Source: Rhizobiaceae bacterium (GTDB lineage Bacteria; Pseudomonadota; Alphaproteobacteria; Rhizobiales; Rhizobiaceae). Taken from it: DNA of 44,675 bases. Below the pieces are notes generated by a model that worked only from the letters and a program-made list of their open reading frames with translations, was not told the origin of the DNA and searched no databases. Positions 6,786-15,573 of the stretch are shown in pieces. The stretch spans positions 1 to 44,675 of the forward strand of contig JAIXTO010000026.1 in assembly GCA_027483885.1 (NCBI GenBank), written 5' to 3'. Position numbers and translations under genes: made by a program. The number at the start of each line of letters is the position of its first letter. The stretch's first letter is position 1.

Positions 6786-9533
6786 ATGCAAGAGACGCGC
6801 GACGGCGGGGGAAAGGATGCTGGCTCCGGGCCGGCACCACTGCGTTCCAGCTACCGGTTCGGCCCCTTTCACCTGTTGCCGGAACGTCAGCTTCTCCTCC
6901 ACCATGACGAGCCTGTCCATCTTGGCGGCCGGGCCTTTGATCTGCTGACCTTGCTGGTGAGCCGAGCCGGCGATGTTGTCAGCAAGGCTGAACTGGTGGC
7001 GCATGCCTGGCCCGACTGCTTCGTCCATCACGACAATCTGAAGGTGAATGTTGCGACACTGCGGCGACAACTGGCCGACCGTGACCGCGATACAGCCTAT
7101 ATCGCAACCATTGCCGGGCGGGGATACAAGTTCGTTGCCAGGGTGGAAGGCCACGACGGGCGGGATGATGCGCTTGGAAACGATCGGCCGCAGCCTGCCG
7201 GACCGCCTGATGTGCCTCAGCTTTATGGCCGCGAAGAGGTCGCCGGCATCATTGCGCAGAAGCTGGTCTACCCCGGCTACGTGACCATTGCAGGGCCTGG
7301 CGGCGTGGGCAAGACATCGCTTGCCATCGCGATTGCGGAGCGGATGCGCGGCGAGTTTCCCGGGGGCATCGCCTTTGTGGATCTGTCGACAATCGACGAT
7401 CCCCGCTTCGTCGTGCCGGCGCTTGCCACGGCGGTCGGTGTGTCGCTCGGCCTGGAAGACCCTTTGGGCGGGGTGATTGCAGTGCTGCGACAAAGCCGGA
7501 CGTTGCTGATCGTGGACAATTGCGAGCATGTCAGCGCCATGGCCGCCGCCGCCATTGACCGGATCGCGGCTGCCATCCCGTCGGCCGCCATCATCGCAAC
7601 CAGCCGTGCGCCGCTGCGGACCCGGCACGAGCATGTCCATTTTCTTGCCGGGCTTGCCTATCCCGAAGATCAACGGCGCCTGCGCGCCACCGAAGCCCAC
7701 ACCTTTCCAGCCGTGCAGCTTTTCGTCGCGAGAGCAAAGAGCGCCGGTACATTCCAGCTGACCGACGACAATGTCGAGAGCATCGTGTCGATCTGTACGC
7801 GAGTGGAGGGCCTGGCGCTTGCCATCGAGCTTGCGGCCGGCAATGCGGCGATCTTCACGCCGTCTGCTCTCGACACGGCGCTTCAGCAGGGGCTCCACAC
7901 GCTGGGGCGCGGGCCTCGACATGCGCCGCTTCGCCACCAGACCCTGGAGGCCGCGCTGGACTGGAGCTATCGCCTGCTTCCGGAAAGCGAAGCTGTTCTC
8001 CTGCGTCTTTTGTCGGTCTTTGCCGGCCGGTTTGCCGCCGACGATGCCGATGCGCTGTTTTCCGCCGGTTATCTCGATCCGCTGGCCGGTCGCGACGCGC
8101 TGGCGCAACTGGTGGCAAAGTCGATGGTCTCCGCCGAGCCAGAGGATGGCGTCCTCCACTATCGCCTGGTGGAAAGCACCCGTTCCTATGCCCGACAGCG
8201 GTTGGCCGCAGCCCCCGAAAGGCAAAGGGCGAGGCGACATTTTGCCAGCCGGATGCGGGAGTGGCTTTGCCATGCGGAGCAGGCCTGGTCCACCGACAGT
8301 TCTCAACCATGGTTGCGCAAATATCGGGGCCGGATCGACGATGTGAGGGCCGCGATCGGTTGGGCATTCGGCCCCGACGGTGATGCGCAGATCGGCGTCG
8401 ATCTCGTGGTGAGCGCATTGCCGTTGTGGCAGGAACTGTCGGCCTTCAAGGAAATGCTGACGGCCGTGGATATGGCGCTGAATGCACGCCGCGATCCCTC
8501 CCCGGAAACAGCACTTGCAACGGTGAAGCTAACGATTGCCCGGGCATGGGCGCTGACCCTGGCACTGCGGCTGAGGCCCGAAACCGGTGCGGCATGGTCT
8601 GACAGCATCCGGCATGCCGCCGAGGCGGGGAGCGTGGACTATCAGATGCGGGCCGTCTGGGGTCAGGCGGTTCACCTTGCCTATACGGGCCGGCCGCGAG
8701 AGGCTCTGCAGGGGCTCGAACGTTTCGGGGCCGTGTCCGGTCTGGACTGGTCAGTAGTACCCGATGCGGAGCGGCTGCTTGCGCACATCGAGGTCTATGC
8801 AGGCCGCCTGTCGTCAGCGTCGCGCCGGCTCGAGGCGCTGGCCGTGGCCTGGGAGGGGCTTGAGGATCGTCCGGGCCTGTCGCGGTTCCAGATGGACCTT
8901 GGCGTTGCCATCGGAATGTCACGGTCGTTTCTGCTCTGGCTGACGGGCGAGCCGGACCATGCCTCCGACATGGCAATGGCGGCCGTTTCCCGGGCAAACA
9001 GGCTCGGCCATCTGATTTCGCAGGGCAACGCGATCTCGTTGGCCGCCCTGCCGATCGCCTATCTCACCGGCAACCTTGAAACGGCATCCCGGCTGCAGAG
9101 CCAGCTTGCGCAGATCAGCACCCAGGAAAACATCAGCGTGTGGCCGGGAACAAGCCAGTTTTTCGCTGGCGCCATCGCGGCCGCCCGCGGCGATGACGCA
9201 GGCCTTGCCATGATGCAGGACGGCATAAACGAGCTTGCCGGCGGCGGCTGGCTGACGCGCGTCGCCTTCTATCGCTGCATCCTGGCGGAAGCGCTACATC
9301 AGGCAGGCGAGACGGACAAAGCCGAGCATGGCCTTGAGCAGGCCCTCGCCAGCCGGTGCCTGCGCCAGGAACGCTGGTGCCATCCGGAGATATTTCGGCT
9401 TGTCGGGCTGCTGCGGGCGTCTCGCGGCCGGCCGGCAGATGCCGAAAGGTTTTTCGCAAGGGCGGTGCGATGCGCCCGTTCGATGCAGGCGCGTTCGCTG
9501 GAACTGCGCGTGCTGGGAATGGAGACACAGTAG
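6786..9533 (+). CDS. Winged-helix / NB-ARC-like ATPase transcriptional regulator (AfsR/SARP-like architecture)
   Basis: A 915-residue signal-integrating regulator. An OmpR-type winged helix lies at about 25-120 (FGPFHLLPERQ to IAGRGYKFVARV). A P-loop ATPase follows, with GPGGVGKTS near 170, Walker B LLIVDNCEHV near 240 and the sensor-like IATSRAPLR. A helical arm follows (LDWSYRLLPESE), and then about 450 residues of helical, TPR-like repeats. Such STAND ATPases use nucleotide binding to switch DNA binding in response to a ligand. The frame is open from TTG 6702, but ATG 6786 has GCGGGGA 7 nt upstream. The divergent hydrolase operon is the likely target, which is inference from position and the paired repeats at 6533-6580. 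Confidence 0.85.
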   Translation: MQETRDGGGKDAGSGPAPLRSSYRFGPFHLLPERQLLLHHDEPVHLGGRAFDLLTLLVSRAGDVVSKAELVAHAWPDCFVHHDNLKVNVATLRRQLADRDRDTAYIATIAGRGYKFVARVEGHDGRDDALGNDRPQPAGPPDVPQLYGREEVAGIIAQKLVYPGYVTIAGPGGVGKTSLAIAIAERMRGEFPGGIAFVDLSTIDDPRFVVPALATAVGVSLGLEDPLGGVIAVLRQSRTLLIVDNCEHVSAMAAAAIDRIAAAIPSAAIIATSRAPLRTRHEHVHFLAGLAYPEDQRRLRATEAHTFPAVQLFVARAKSAGTFQLTDDNVESIVSICTRVEGLALAIELAAGNAAIFTPSALDTALQQGLHTLGRGPRHAPLRHQTLEAALDWSYRLLPESEAVLLRLLSVFAGRFAADDADALFSAGYLDPLAGRDALAQLVAKSMVSAEPEDGVLHYRLVESTRSYARQRLAAAPERQRARRHFASRMREWLCHAEQAWSTDSSQPWLRKYRGRIDDVRAAIGWAFGPDGDAQIGVDLVVSALPLWQELSAFKEMLTAVDMALNARRDPSPETALATVKLTIARAWALTLALRLRPETGAAWSDSIRHAAEAGSVDYQMRAVWGQAVHLAYTGRPREALQGLERFGAVSGLDWSVVPDAERLLAHIEVYAGRLSSASRRLEALAVAWEGLEDRPGLSRFQMDLGVAIGMSRSFLLWLTGEPDHASDMAMAAVSRANRLGHLISQGNAISLAALPIAYLTGNLETASRLQSQLAQISTQENISVWPGTSQFFAGAIAAARGDDAGLAMMQDGINELAGGGWLTRVAFYRCILAEALHQAGETDKAEHGLEQALASRCLRQERWCHPEIFRLVGLLRASRGRPADAERFFARAVRCARSMQARSLELRVLGMETQ

Positions 9534-9674
9534 GCGCGGACGGACCGCATCCACTGTCGGCGCGCGGGGTTGCTCCCCGGATTGCCGCGCAGGTTCGGTC
9601 CGGTGGCATCCGGAAAGGGAATGGCGTGCTTTACGCATTGCTTGCGCGGCGCCACCTCGGAGATGCCGAGTTCG

Positions 9675-9881
9675 GGCGCCGCTCTCCATGCGCTGATCCG
9701 CGAAAAAACCGTGATCGTTGTGGCCCACCGCCTTTCCACCATTACCGAAGCCGACAATATCATCGTTCTCGATCAGGGCCGTGCTGCGGCAAGCGGACGG
9801 CATGAGGATCTGTTGCGCAGTTTGCAGCAATACCGGAACCTTTGGCGGCGGTTTGCAGAGACTGGTGCCGAGCAGACCTAG
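9675..9881 (+). pseudogene. C-terminal remnant of an ABC exporter-fold ATP-binding domain
   Basis: From about 9675 the frame reads AALHALIREKTVIVVAHRLS and then TITEADNIIVLDQG, ending at TAG 9881. This is the H-loop (AHRLST) and tail of an MsbA/YbtPQ-type ATPase. Walker A, the ABC signature, Walker B and the membrane domain are absent, and nothing recognisable precedes it in frame, so the gene is truncated. It lies beside a siderophore receptor module, so the lost gene may have moved the same siderophore. Its stop overlaps the stop of the convergent AraC gene. Confidence 0.8.
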
Positions 9882-10849
9882 ATCCGGTAGCGGCTGGGCA
9901 GCACACCCTTTGCTTCGCGGAACGCCTTGCTGAAATGGCTCAGATTATCGAAGCCAACGGCATAGGCCGCTTCGGTCACACTTGAGCCGGCGGAAAGAAG
10001 CGTTGCGGCAACGTCGAGCCGTGTCGCCCGTAGATGGGCGTGAACCGAAGTGCCGATCGCCAGACGAAATCCTTCCTTGAGGCGGCGCTCATTGAGGCCG
10101 ACCTCACGGGCCAGCCGAGCGATGGTCCAGTCGGCGCTGTAATGCTGTTCGATCAGCGTCATGGCCGCACGAAGCCGCTTCCGTTCCTCTCCCGTCAGAG
10201 GCTTGAGCGGCGAACCATCGGACTGGCGGGTCACGGCATCGAGGCCGATACTGACGGCCTGGATGGCCTTGCCATAGAGATAGGCACGGCGCGCCAGCCC
10301 TGCGCCGAAACGGCACTGCAGAACATCGGCAGCGACGGTCAGCAGTTCGGCAGGCGCCTTGAAGCCGATCAGGTAAATATCCTGATCCGGCAGGCTGTGC
10401 TCTGTCATCACGGCACCGCCAAGGCGCGCGAGCGAAATACCGCCCAACTTTTCGAGCAGCGGCCTTTCCACACGGATATCCACGATGCTCAGGCGGCGGC
10501 CGGCATCGACATGATTTTCGCCACGCGTAACCCGGTCGCAGGCGAAGAAAACGGCAGTTCCAGGCTGTACGCCGAGCGGTTTGGCCCCATCGACGGACAG
10601 CGTTCCGGTGCCGTCGAGAAAGACGGAAAGGGAAAAGGTCGCGGGTCCCTCGGGCCGGAAAACCAGATCCTCAGGCGGTGTGACGTCGATCGTATAGATG
10701 GTCACGTCGTCGCCGGGCTGCTCTATCCGCGTCGCCTCCCGCCAGCCAAGCTGGTCGATCTCCGCATCGACGCATGTCTTCCAGCTGGTCGAGTCCTGCA
10801 TCGCAACGGCATCTGCCGTTTCCTTCACCGAAGTCTCAATGCCGCTCAT
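9878..10849 (-). CDS. AraC family regulator, PchR/RhrA-like
   Basis: A 323-residue AraC/XylS regulator. The C-terminal 108 residues hold the double HTH (YSADWTIARLAREVGLNERRLK, broken here as WTIARLAREVGLN and ERRLKEGF, then AYAVGFDNLSHFSKAFRE). The N-terminal 200 residues fit the ligand-binding part of siderophore-responsive regulators such as PchR, YbtA and RhrA. The start at 10849 has AAGGGA 7 nt upstream; the open frame to 10948 would overlap the promoter region. It is divergent from the TonB receptor operon at 10978. The likely role is activation of that operon when the ferric siderophore is present, probably through the phased repeat at 10873-10913. The ligand is not known. Confidence 0.88.
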   Translation of the reverse strand: MSGIETSVKETADAVAMQDSTSWKTCVDAEIDQLGWREATRIEQPGDDVTIYTIDVTPPEDLVFRPEGPATFSLSVFLDGTGTLSVDGAKPLGVQPGTAVFFACDRVTRGENHVDAGRRLSIVDIRVERPLLEKLGGISLARLGGAVMTEHSLPDQDIYLIGFKAPAELLTVAADVLQCRFGAGLARRAYLYGKAIQAVSIGLDAVTRQSDGSPLKPLTGEERKRLRAAMTLIEQHYSADWTIARLAREVGLNERRLKEGFRLAIGTSVHAHLRATRLDVAATLLSAGSSVTEAAYAVGFDNLSHFSKAFREAKGVLPSRYRI

Positions 10850-10872
10850 GCGTTGGTCCCTTGCGTGGCCAA

Positions 10873-10913
10873 TTTTAGTCCGGATTCCGTCAATTCGCGT
10901 CCGGAAAACGTTA
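10873..10913. promoter_or_regulatory. 21-bp-phased direct repeat, candidate AraC-type operator
   Basis: GTCCGGA occurs at 10878 and 10899, exactly 21 bp apart. Aligning the flanks at that offset gives 13 of 20 matches, including CGT eight bases on (10888-10890 and 10909-10911). Two helical turns is the spacing expected for an AraC-family protein docking two HTHs or a dimer on one face. The site lies 24-50 bp from the regulator start and about 65-105 bp upstream of the receptor start. Confidence 0.55.
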
Positions 10914-10977
10914 GCCTTTGCATTTGTTAACTGGAATACGGAGCTCAAGTTTATTTCGCAGGCATTGGGGATTCAAT

Positions 10978-13026
10978 ATGTTGCGCGGTAGAAAAATGGC
11001 CTTGGCGGCGTCGGTGTGCGTTGTGGCGCTGTCCGGTGCGGATTCTCGTGCGCAGGACGCCGAAGGCGAGACGGTTCTGGAGAAAATTACCATTACCGCC
11101 ACCAAGCGCGCGCAGGAGATCGGCAAGGTTGATGCCTCTGTCACGGTCGTCACCGGCGAGGAACTTGCACAGCGCGGCGTGCGCACGGTGGACGATCTCC
11201 AGAAGGTGTTTCCAGGCGTCAGCATGGGCAATCGCGGCAACCGTGTCTATTCCAACGTGACGGTGCGGGGCATTTCCTCGCCGGATTATTTCAATCCGAC
11301 TGTTCAGGTCTATGTTGACGGTGTGCCGCAACTGCCCTCGACCTTTGCGCAGATGCTGACCGATGTGGAGCGCGTCGAGCTTCTGCGCGGCCCGCAGGGT
11401 ACGCTTTATGGGGCAAATGCCTATGGCGGCGTGATCAACATCATCACAAAGCGTAGCGACGCAAACCGCTTTTATGTCGAAACGAATGTCTCGCTGGATG
11501 AACCCTCGGTGGAGATCGGCGGAACGGCGGTGGTGGTGCCGGACGCGCTTTACTTCGATTATGCTGCCAGTTTCCGTCATTTCTCCGGCGATATCGACGA
11601 TGCAACGACCGGCAAGGATGACATCAACACTTCCAACAATGGTTATGGCAGGGCCACGCTGCGTTATGCGCCGACCGGCGGCGATTTCGATGCCGCCGTC
11701 AGTTATTCGAAGGAAAAGCTGCTTTCCCACGAGGAACTCTATTCGTTTGAGGCCGATGTGGATGACCGGATCTACCGGAGCGGTCTCTACGGCGACATTC
11801 CCGATCTTCGTCGGGACGTGACCACGCTTTCCGGCCAGTGGAATTACCATTTCGGCGATTTCACATTGTCCGGCATCACCGGTTATCAGAAAAGCGATGT
11901 GGAACGTAACTTCTCCGCGGGTGCGGGCAGCCGTTATCAATGGCCGCAGGATGACGAGACGATCTCGCAGGAGCTGCGCCTGAGTTATGAAGGCGATCTG
12001 TTCAGCGGCGTTGCCGGGTTGTGGTACAGCCACAACGATTTCACAGGCTGGAAAAGCGCAATTGCACCCTATTATGGAGCGTCGACCAACACTATCGTGA
12101 CAGATAGCGTAGCCGCCTTTGGCGAGGTTACCTGGCATGCGACTGAGCGGCTCGACCTGACAGGGGGCCTGCGTGCGACCTACGATCGCTCGAGCATCGA
12201 CGCTTTCCGTGCCGATAGCTACGGCATGGGCATGGGGTTCGACTTTGAACGCGATGCTGATTTCACCAGCCTTCAGCCAAAATTCGCGGTCGGTTATCAG
12301 TTGACGCCTGACGTGCGTCTGTTCGGCGTGGTCTCGCGTGGCTACAAGCCCGGCGGCTTCAACCACAGCATTTCCTCGTCCATCGACGCGGCGCCCTACG
12401 ATCCAGAATCGAACTGGAACTTCGAGGCGGGCTTCAAGTCCACGCTTCTCGACGGCGATCTGGATCTATCGGCGAGCCTCTACCACATCCGCTCCTCCGA
12501 CAAGCAGATCTATGTCGGCATGGTCGGGCAGCAGTTCATCCGCAATGCGGGGGAGGCTACCAGCACGGGCATCGAACTGGAGGCGGCATGGCGTGCCACC
12601 GAAAAGCTGACACTGACCGGCAATGCCGCCTTCGGCCGTTCCAAGTTCACCGATTTCACCGATCCCTATACCGGCACGTCTTATGACGGTAACCGCATTC
12701 CCTATGCGCCTGATATCACCGCCCACCTGAACATTGCCTATGTGCTGAGCGACACTCTGTTCGACGGCACGCTGACGGCCAACGGCGCTGCCAACGTCTC
12801 TTCGAAAACCTGGTTCGATGAGGCCAATGCCACTGGACAATCGGGTTATGCGACCTTCGACGCCAGCCTCGATTTTGCCAAGGCCGACGGGTTTTCGGCA
12901 AAGTTTTACGTCCAGAACATCGCAGACACATCCTACAAGACTTCAGGTTATGTGAATGGAGCCTCTGAGCTTGGCACGCTCGGCAAGGGGCGGACCTTCG
13001 GCCTGACATTGCGCAAGGAATTCTGA
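10978..13026 (+). CDS. TonB-dependent siderophore receptor, FyuA-like
   Basis: A 682-residue outer-membrane receptor. A signal peptide ends near residue 24 (DSRAQ), and a TonB-box-like EKITITATK follows. The plug domain spans about 40-150, and a barrel ends in Phe (LTLRKEF). From memory of the family, it closely follows FyuA, the yersiniabactin receptor. Shared segments are YVDGVPQL, LTDVERVELLRGPQGTLYG, GGVINIIT and the late VNGASELGTLGKGRTFG. This suggests a thiazoline/phenolate or related siderophore, but close relatives can differ in ligand. GGGGA lies 6 nt before ATG 10978; the open frame to 10918 is upstream leader. It is the first gene of a receptor-permease-monooxygenase operon. Confidence 0.9.
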   Translation: MLRGRKMALAASVCVVALSGADSRAQDAEGETVLEKITITATKRAQEIGKVDASVTVVTGEELAQRGVRTVDDLQKVFPGVSMGNRGNRVYSNVTVRGISSPDYFNPTVQVYVDGVPQLPSTFAQMLTDVERVELLRGPQGTLYGANAYGGVINIITKRSDANRFYVETNVSLDEPSVEIGGTAVVVPDALYFDYAASFRHFSGDIDDATTGKDDINTSNNGYGRATLRYAPTGGDFDAAVSYSKEKLLSHEELYSFEADVDDRIYRSGLYGDIPDLRRDVTTLSGQWNYHFGDFTLSGITGYQKSDVERNFSAGAGSRYQWPQDDETISQELRLSYEGDLFSGVAGLWYSHNDFTGWKSAIAPYYGASTNTIVTDSVAAFGEVTWHATERLDLTGGLRATYDRSSIDAFRADSYGMGMGFDFERDADFTSLQPKFAVGYQLTPDVRLFGVVSRGYKPGGFNHSISSSIDAAPYDPESNWNFEAGFKSTLLDGDLDLSASLYHIRSSDKQIYVGMVGQQFIRNAGEATSTGIELEAAWRATEKLTLTGNAAFGRSKFTDFTDPYTGTSYDGNRIPYAPDITAHLNIAYVLSDTLFDGTLTANGAANVSSKTWFDEANATGQSGYATFDASLDFAKADGFSAKFYVQNIADTSYKTSGYVNGASELGTLGKGRTFGLTLRKEF

Positions 13027-13032
13027 CCAGCC

Positions 13033-14247
13033 ATGCGCGCATCGTCTACTATGCCCCTGCCGCGCATGCTGCTTGCGGCAGGTGGCATCTACACCGCCCA
13101 GAGCCTCGTTGGCGGATTGACGTTCCTTGGCATTCCCGCCGTGCTGCGCGCTGAAAATGTGGCGCTCGACCGGATCGGTCTCGTTTCGCTGGCAATGCTG
13201 ATCTGGGCCTTGAAATTTCTCTGGGCCGGACCGGTTGAACGCTGGCGCATCGGTACAGGCGGACGGCGCCGTTCGCGGGGACTGATCCTTGCAGGTGAGG
13301 CCGTCGTCGTGCTGGCTCTCATGGCCTTTGGCCTTGCCGGGGGAACGGATTTTTCGTTTATTCTGGCGCTTCTGGTCCTCATGGCACTGGCATCGGCCAC
13401 GGTGGACATCGCCTGTGACGCCTTTCTGATCGAACAGTTTCCCGAAAACCGGCGAGGACTTGCCAATGTGGCGCAGGTTGGCGGCGGTTATCTCGGCATG
13501 ATCTTCGGCAGCGGTCTGTTCGTTGCCGTCTATGCGGCCTTCGGCTGGTTGGCGGCATCCTTCATTTTGGCCGCGCTCGTTTTTCTGTTTTCAGTGCCGA
13601 TGGCGATGGTTCGTGAGGTCACCCTGCCGACCACACCACCCACCGCAGCCGGATTGCTGAATGCCGTGCGGCGGCCCGAGATCCGGATCGGCATCCTCAT
13701 GGCGATCACATTCGAACTGGGCGGACGACTGGCGCAGGCGCTGGCCGGGCCGTTTCTGGTCGATGCCGGGCTGCCGCTTGCAACGCTCGGCTTGCTGAAC
13801 GGCGGCGGCGGCGTGGCGGCGGGGCTTGCCGGCACCGCAGCCGGTGGTGCGCTTGCCCACCGGTTTGGTTCGGCGAAAGCCATGTTATTCATCGCCTGCC
13901 TGCATGTCGCTTCGCTTGCTGCCCTTGCCGGGGTTATCGCAGGTGCGCCCGAACATCTTTCCCTTCTGGTCAGCCTGTTTGTCATCGAGAGTGCCGTCAT
14001 GGCGGCCGGGTTCGTTGTCAGCTACGCGCGGTTGATGGCGCTGGCTTCACCGGCCCAGCCGGGTGTCGATTTCACGCTTTTCCAATGCGCCAGCGCGATC
14101 GCCGCCGCCATCTGCGGCATGACGGGCGCATTGCTGGCCTCGCAAGCGGGTTATGCCGCGACCTTCGCGTCAGCCGCTGCGCTGGCGGTTGCTGTTCCGC
14201 CTTTGCTTCTCCTGTTCGAACACCGCCTGAAGAGAGGAATTTCATGA
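13033..14247 (+). CDS. RhtX/FptX family siderophore MFS permease
   Basis: A 404-residue, roughly 12-helix inner-membrane transporter of the AmpG-like RhtX/FptX group, which imports rhizobactin 1021 or ferripyochelin as a single-subunit permease. The N-terminal marks are IYTAQSLVGGLTFLGIPAVL and LKFLWAGPVERW. ATVDIACDAFLIE and RRGLANVAQVGGGYLGMI follow in the middle. It starts 6 bp after the receptor stop, with AAGGAATT upstream in the end of that gene. Its stop overlaps the next ATG (ATGA). The neighbours (AraC regulator, TonB receptor) reproduce the pchR-fptA-fptX and rhrA-rhtA-rhtX sets, which supports the assignment more than sequence alone. Confidence 0.88.
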   Translation: MRASSTMPLPRMLLAAGGIYTAQSLVGGLTFLGIPAVLRAENVALDRIGLVSLAMLIWALKFLWAGPVERWRIGTGGRRRSRGLILAGEAVVVLALMAFGLAGGTDFSFILALLVLMALASATVDIACDAFLIEQFPENRRGLANVAQVGGGYLGMIFGSGLFVAVYAAFGWLAASFILAALVFLFSVPMAMVREVTLPTTPPTAAGLLNAVRRPEIRIGILMAITFELGGRLAQALAGPFLVDAGLPLATLGLLNGGGGVAAGLAGTAAGGALAHRFGSAKAMLFIACLHVASLAALAGVIAGAPEHLSLLVSLFVIESAVMAAGFVVSYARLMALASPAQPGVDFTLFQCASAIAAAICGMTGALLASQAGYAATFASAAALAVAVPPLLLLFEHRLKRGIS

Positions 14248-15419
14248 TGACCAGACCGCTTGCCGTGATCGTCGGTGCCGGTGTCGGCGGTCTTGCTGCC
14301 GCCTGGTGGCTGGACAAGGCCGGTTGGCGCTCGCTCGTGATCGAACGTGCTACGGAATTGCGTGAGAACGGTTACATGCTCGGCCTCTCCGGCCTTGGTT
14401 TCGAGACCGCCAGCCGCATGGGCATCATCGAAACGCTGGAGGCTGCGTCATACCGGATCGATGAGAACGTCTATAAAGACAGCAAGGGGCGTGAACTGCT
14501 GCGTTTGCGATATCGCGATTTCATCCAGGACCTTCCTTATCTCGCCATACGCCGGAACGATCTCGTGCGGGTGCTGGCCGAAAGCCTGCCCGACACGGCT
14601 GAAATCCGCTTCGGTGAAACGGTGGCCAGCTTCGAGGACAAGGGCACGCATGTCGACGTGACCCTGACCGGCGGTGAGACGGTGACGGCAGATCTGCTTG
14701 TTGGTGCCGATGGTTTCCGTTCGCACACGCGGCAGGCCCTGTTCGGGCCGGATGGCGACTGTCTTCAGCCGCTGGGCTATTATTTCTCCGTCTATGATGT
14801 CGATGCGCCAAAGGACTTTGAGACCGATTTCGTATCCTATGCGGAGCCGGGGCATCTCGCCGAATATTATGCGCTGCATGGCGGGCGTCTGGCCGCCATG
14901 CATGTCTGGCGCGACGGGCGCAGCGGATTGGAACGGATGCCGGACAAGCTGGCTTTGCTCAACAGCGTCAGTGCGACCAGCCATCCGCAGGTTCGCGCAC
15001 TGCTCGAGCAGGCCGGGAGCGCAGAGGATCCCATTGTTGTGGACAGCCTGACCATGGTCGACCTGCCGCAATGGTCGAAGGGCCGCGTCCTTCTCCTTGG
15101 CGATGCGGCGCATTGCCTGACACTGGTTTCGGGGCAGGGGGCGGGTATGGCGCTCGCCTCTGCGGAAATGCTGGCGCAAGCGCTGAAGGAGGGCGGTGCC
15201 CTGACCGGGGCGCTTGCGCGTCACGAGGCTCGCCTGCGGCCGATCATCGGCCGGCTTCAGGCGAGAAGCCGCAAGATGGCGGCGATTTTCATTCCGCAAA
15301 GCCGGTTTGCATTCCGTCTGCGCAATTTCGTCATGCGCCACATGCCGCGCGCCTGGCTGGGCAGGTACTTCAGCAGCGCAATCCGGTCTGAAATCGAGTT
15401 GGCGCGATTGCGGTCATGA
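14244..15419 (+). CDS. FAD-dependent monooxygenase (PHBH/UbiH fold) in the siderophore operon
   Basis: A 391-residue flavoprotein of the aromatic hydroxylase class. The FAD-binding GAGVGG lies at about 11-16, an Arg-containing segment AIRRNDLVRVL near 104, the DG motif GADGFRSHTR near 154 and the GD motif LLLGDAAHC near 284. It has no signal peptide. AGAGAGGAATTTC precedes ATG 14244, which overlaps the permease stop. Its place as third gene of a siderophore-uptake operon suggests it acts on the imported ligand, either to break it and release iron or to use it as carbon. That is inference. It could instead protect against a toxic phenolic compound, as tetracycline-destructase-like relatives do. 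Confidence 0.82.
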   Translation: MMTRPLAVIVGAGVGGLAAAWWLDKAGWRSLVIERATELRENGYMLGLSGLGFETASRMGIIETLEAASYRIDENVYKDSKGRELLRLRYRDFIQDLPYLAIRRNDLVRVLAESLPDTAEIRFGETVASFEDKGTHVDVTLTGGETVTADLLVGADGFRSHTRQALFGPDGDCLQPLGYYFSVYDVDAPKDFETDFVSYAEPGHLAEYYALHGGRLAAMHVWRDGRSGLERMPDKLALLNSVSATSHPQVRALLEQAGSAEDPIVVDSLTMVDLPQWSKGRVLLLGDAAHCLTLVSGQGAGMALASAEMLAQALKEGGALTGALARHEARLRPIIGRLQARSRKMAAIFIPQSRFAFRLRNFVMRHMPRAWLGRYFSSAIRSEIELARLRS

Positions 15420-15432
15420 AGCAACGGAATGA

Positions 15433-15461
15433 GGATCTCTAATGAATACCTAAAGAGATCC
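15433..15461. terminator. Weak hairpin between the siderophore operon and guaA
   Basis: GGATCTCT (15433-15440) and AGAGATCC (15454-15461) form an 8-bp perfect stem with a 13-nt loop, 14 bp past the monooxygenase stop. No clear T-run follows. It is the only strong stem I saw between the convergent ends at 15419 and 15574. Confidence 0.4.
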
Positions 15462-15573
15462 GCATCCTGCCAGCATACAAAGGTTTGGTTCAGAATGTGG
15501 ATTGCATGATCATTCGCTGCGGCCGCAAATCATTGTATTTGCTGCGATAGCTTGCGATTTCTTGTGCTACCCC

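Noticed and set aside
6729..8306. 525-codon minus-strand open frame inside the large regulator
   Set aside because: It is antisense to a well-supported protein with P-loop and winged helix; composition is Arg/Gly/His-rich and no domain is recognisable. High GC keeps antisense frames open.
9534..9674. Possible further coding sequence of the broken ABC gene
   Set aside because: No frame shows the ABC signature or Walker B; an SGG-like triplet in one frame is too weak to extend the relic.
10951..12366. 471-codon minus-strand open frame inside the TonB receptor
   Set aside because: It is antisense to the receptor plug and barrel, with no motif and no ribosome site.
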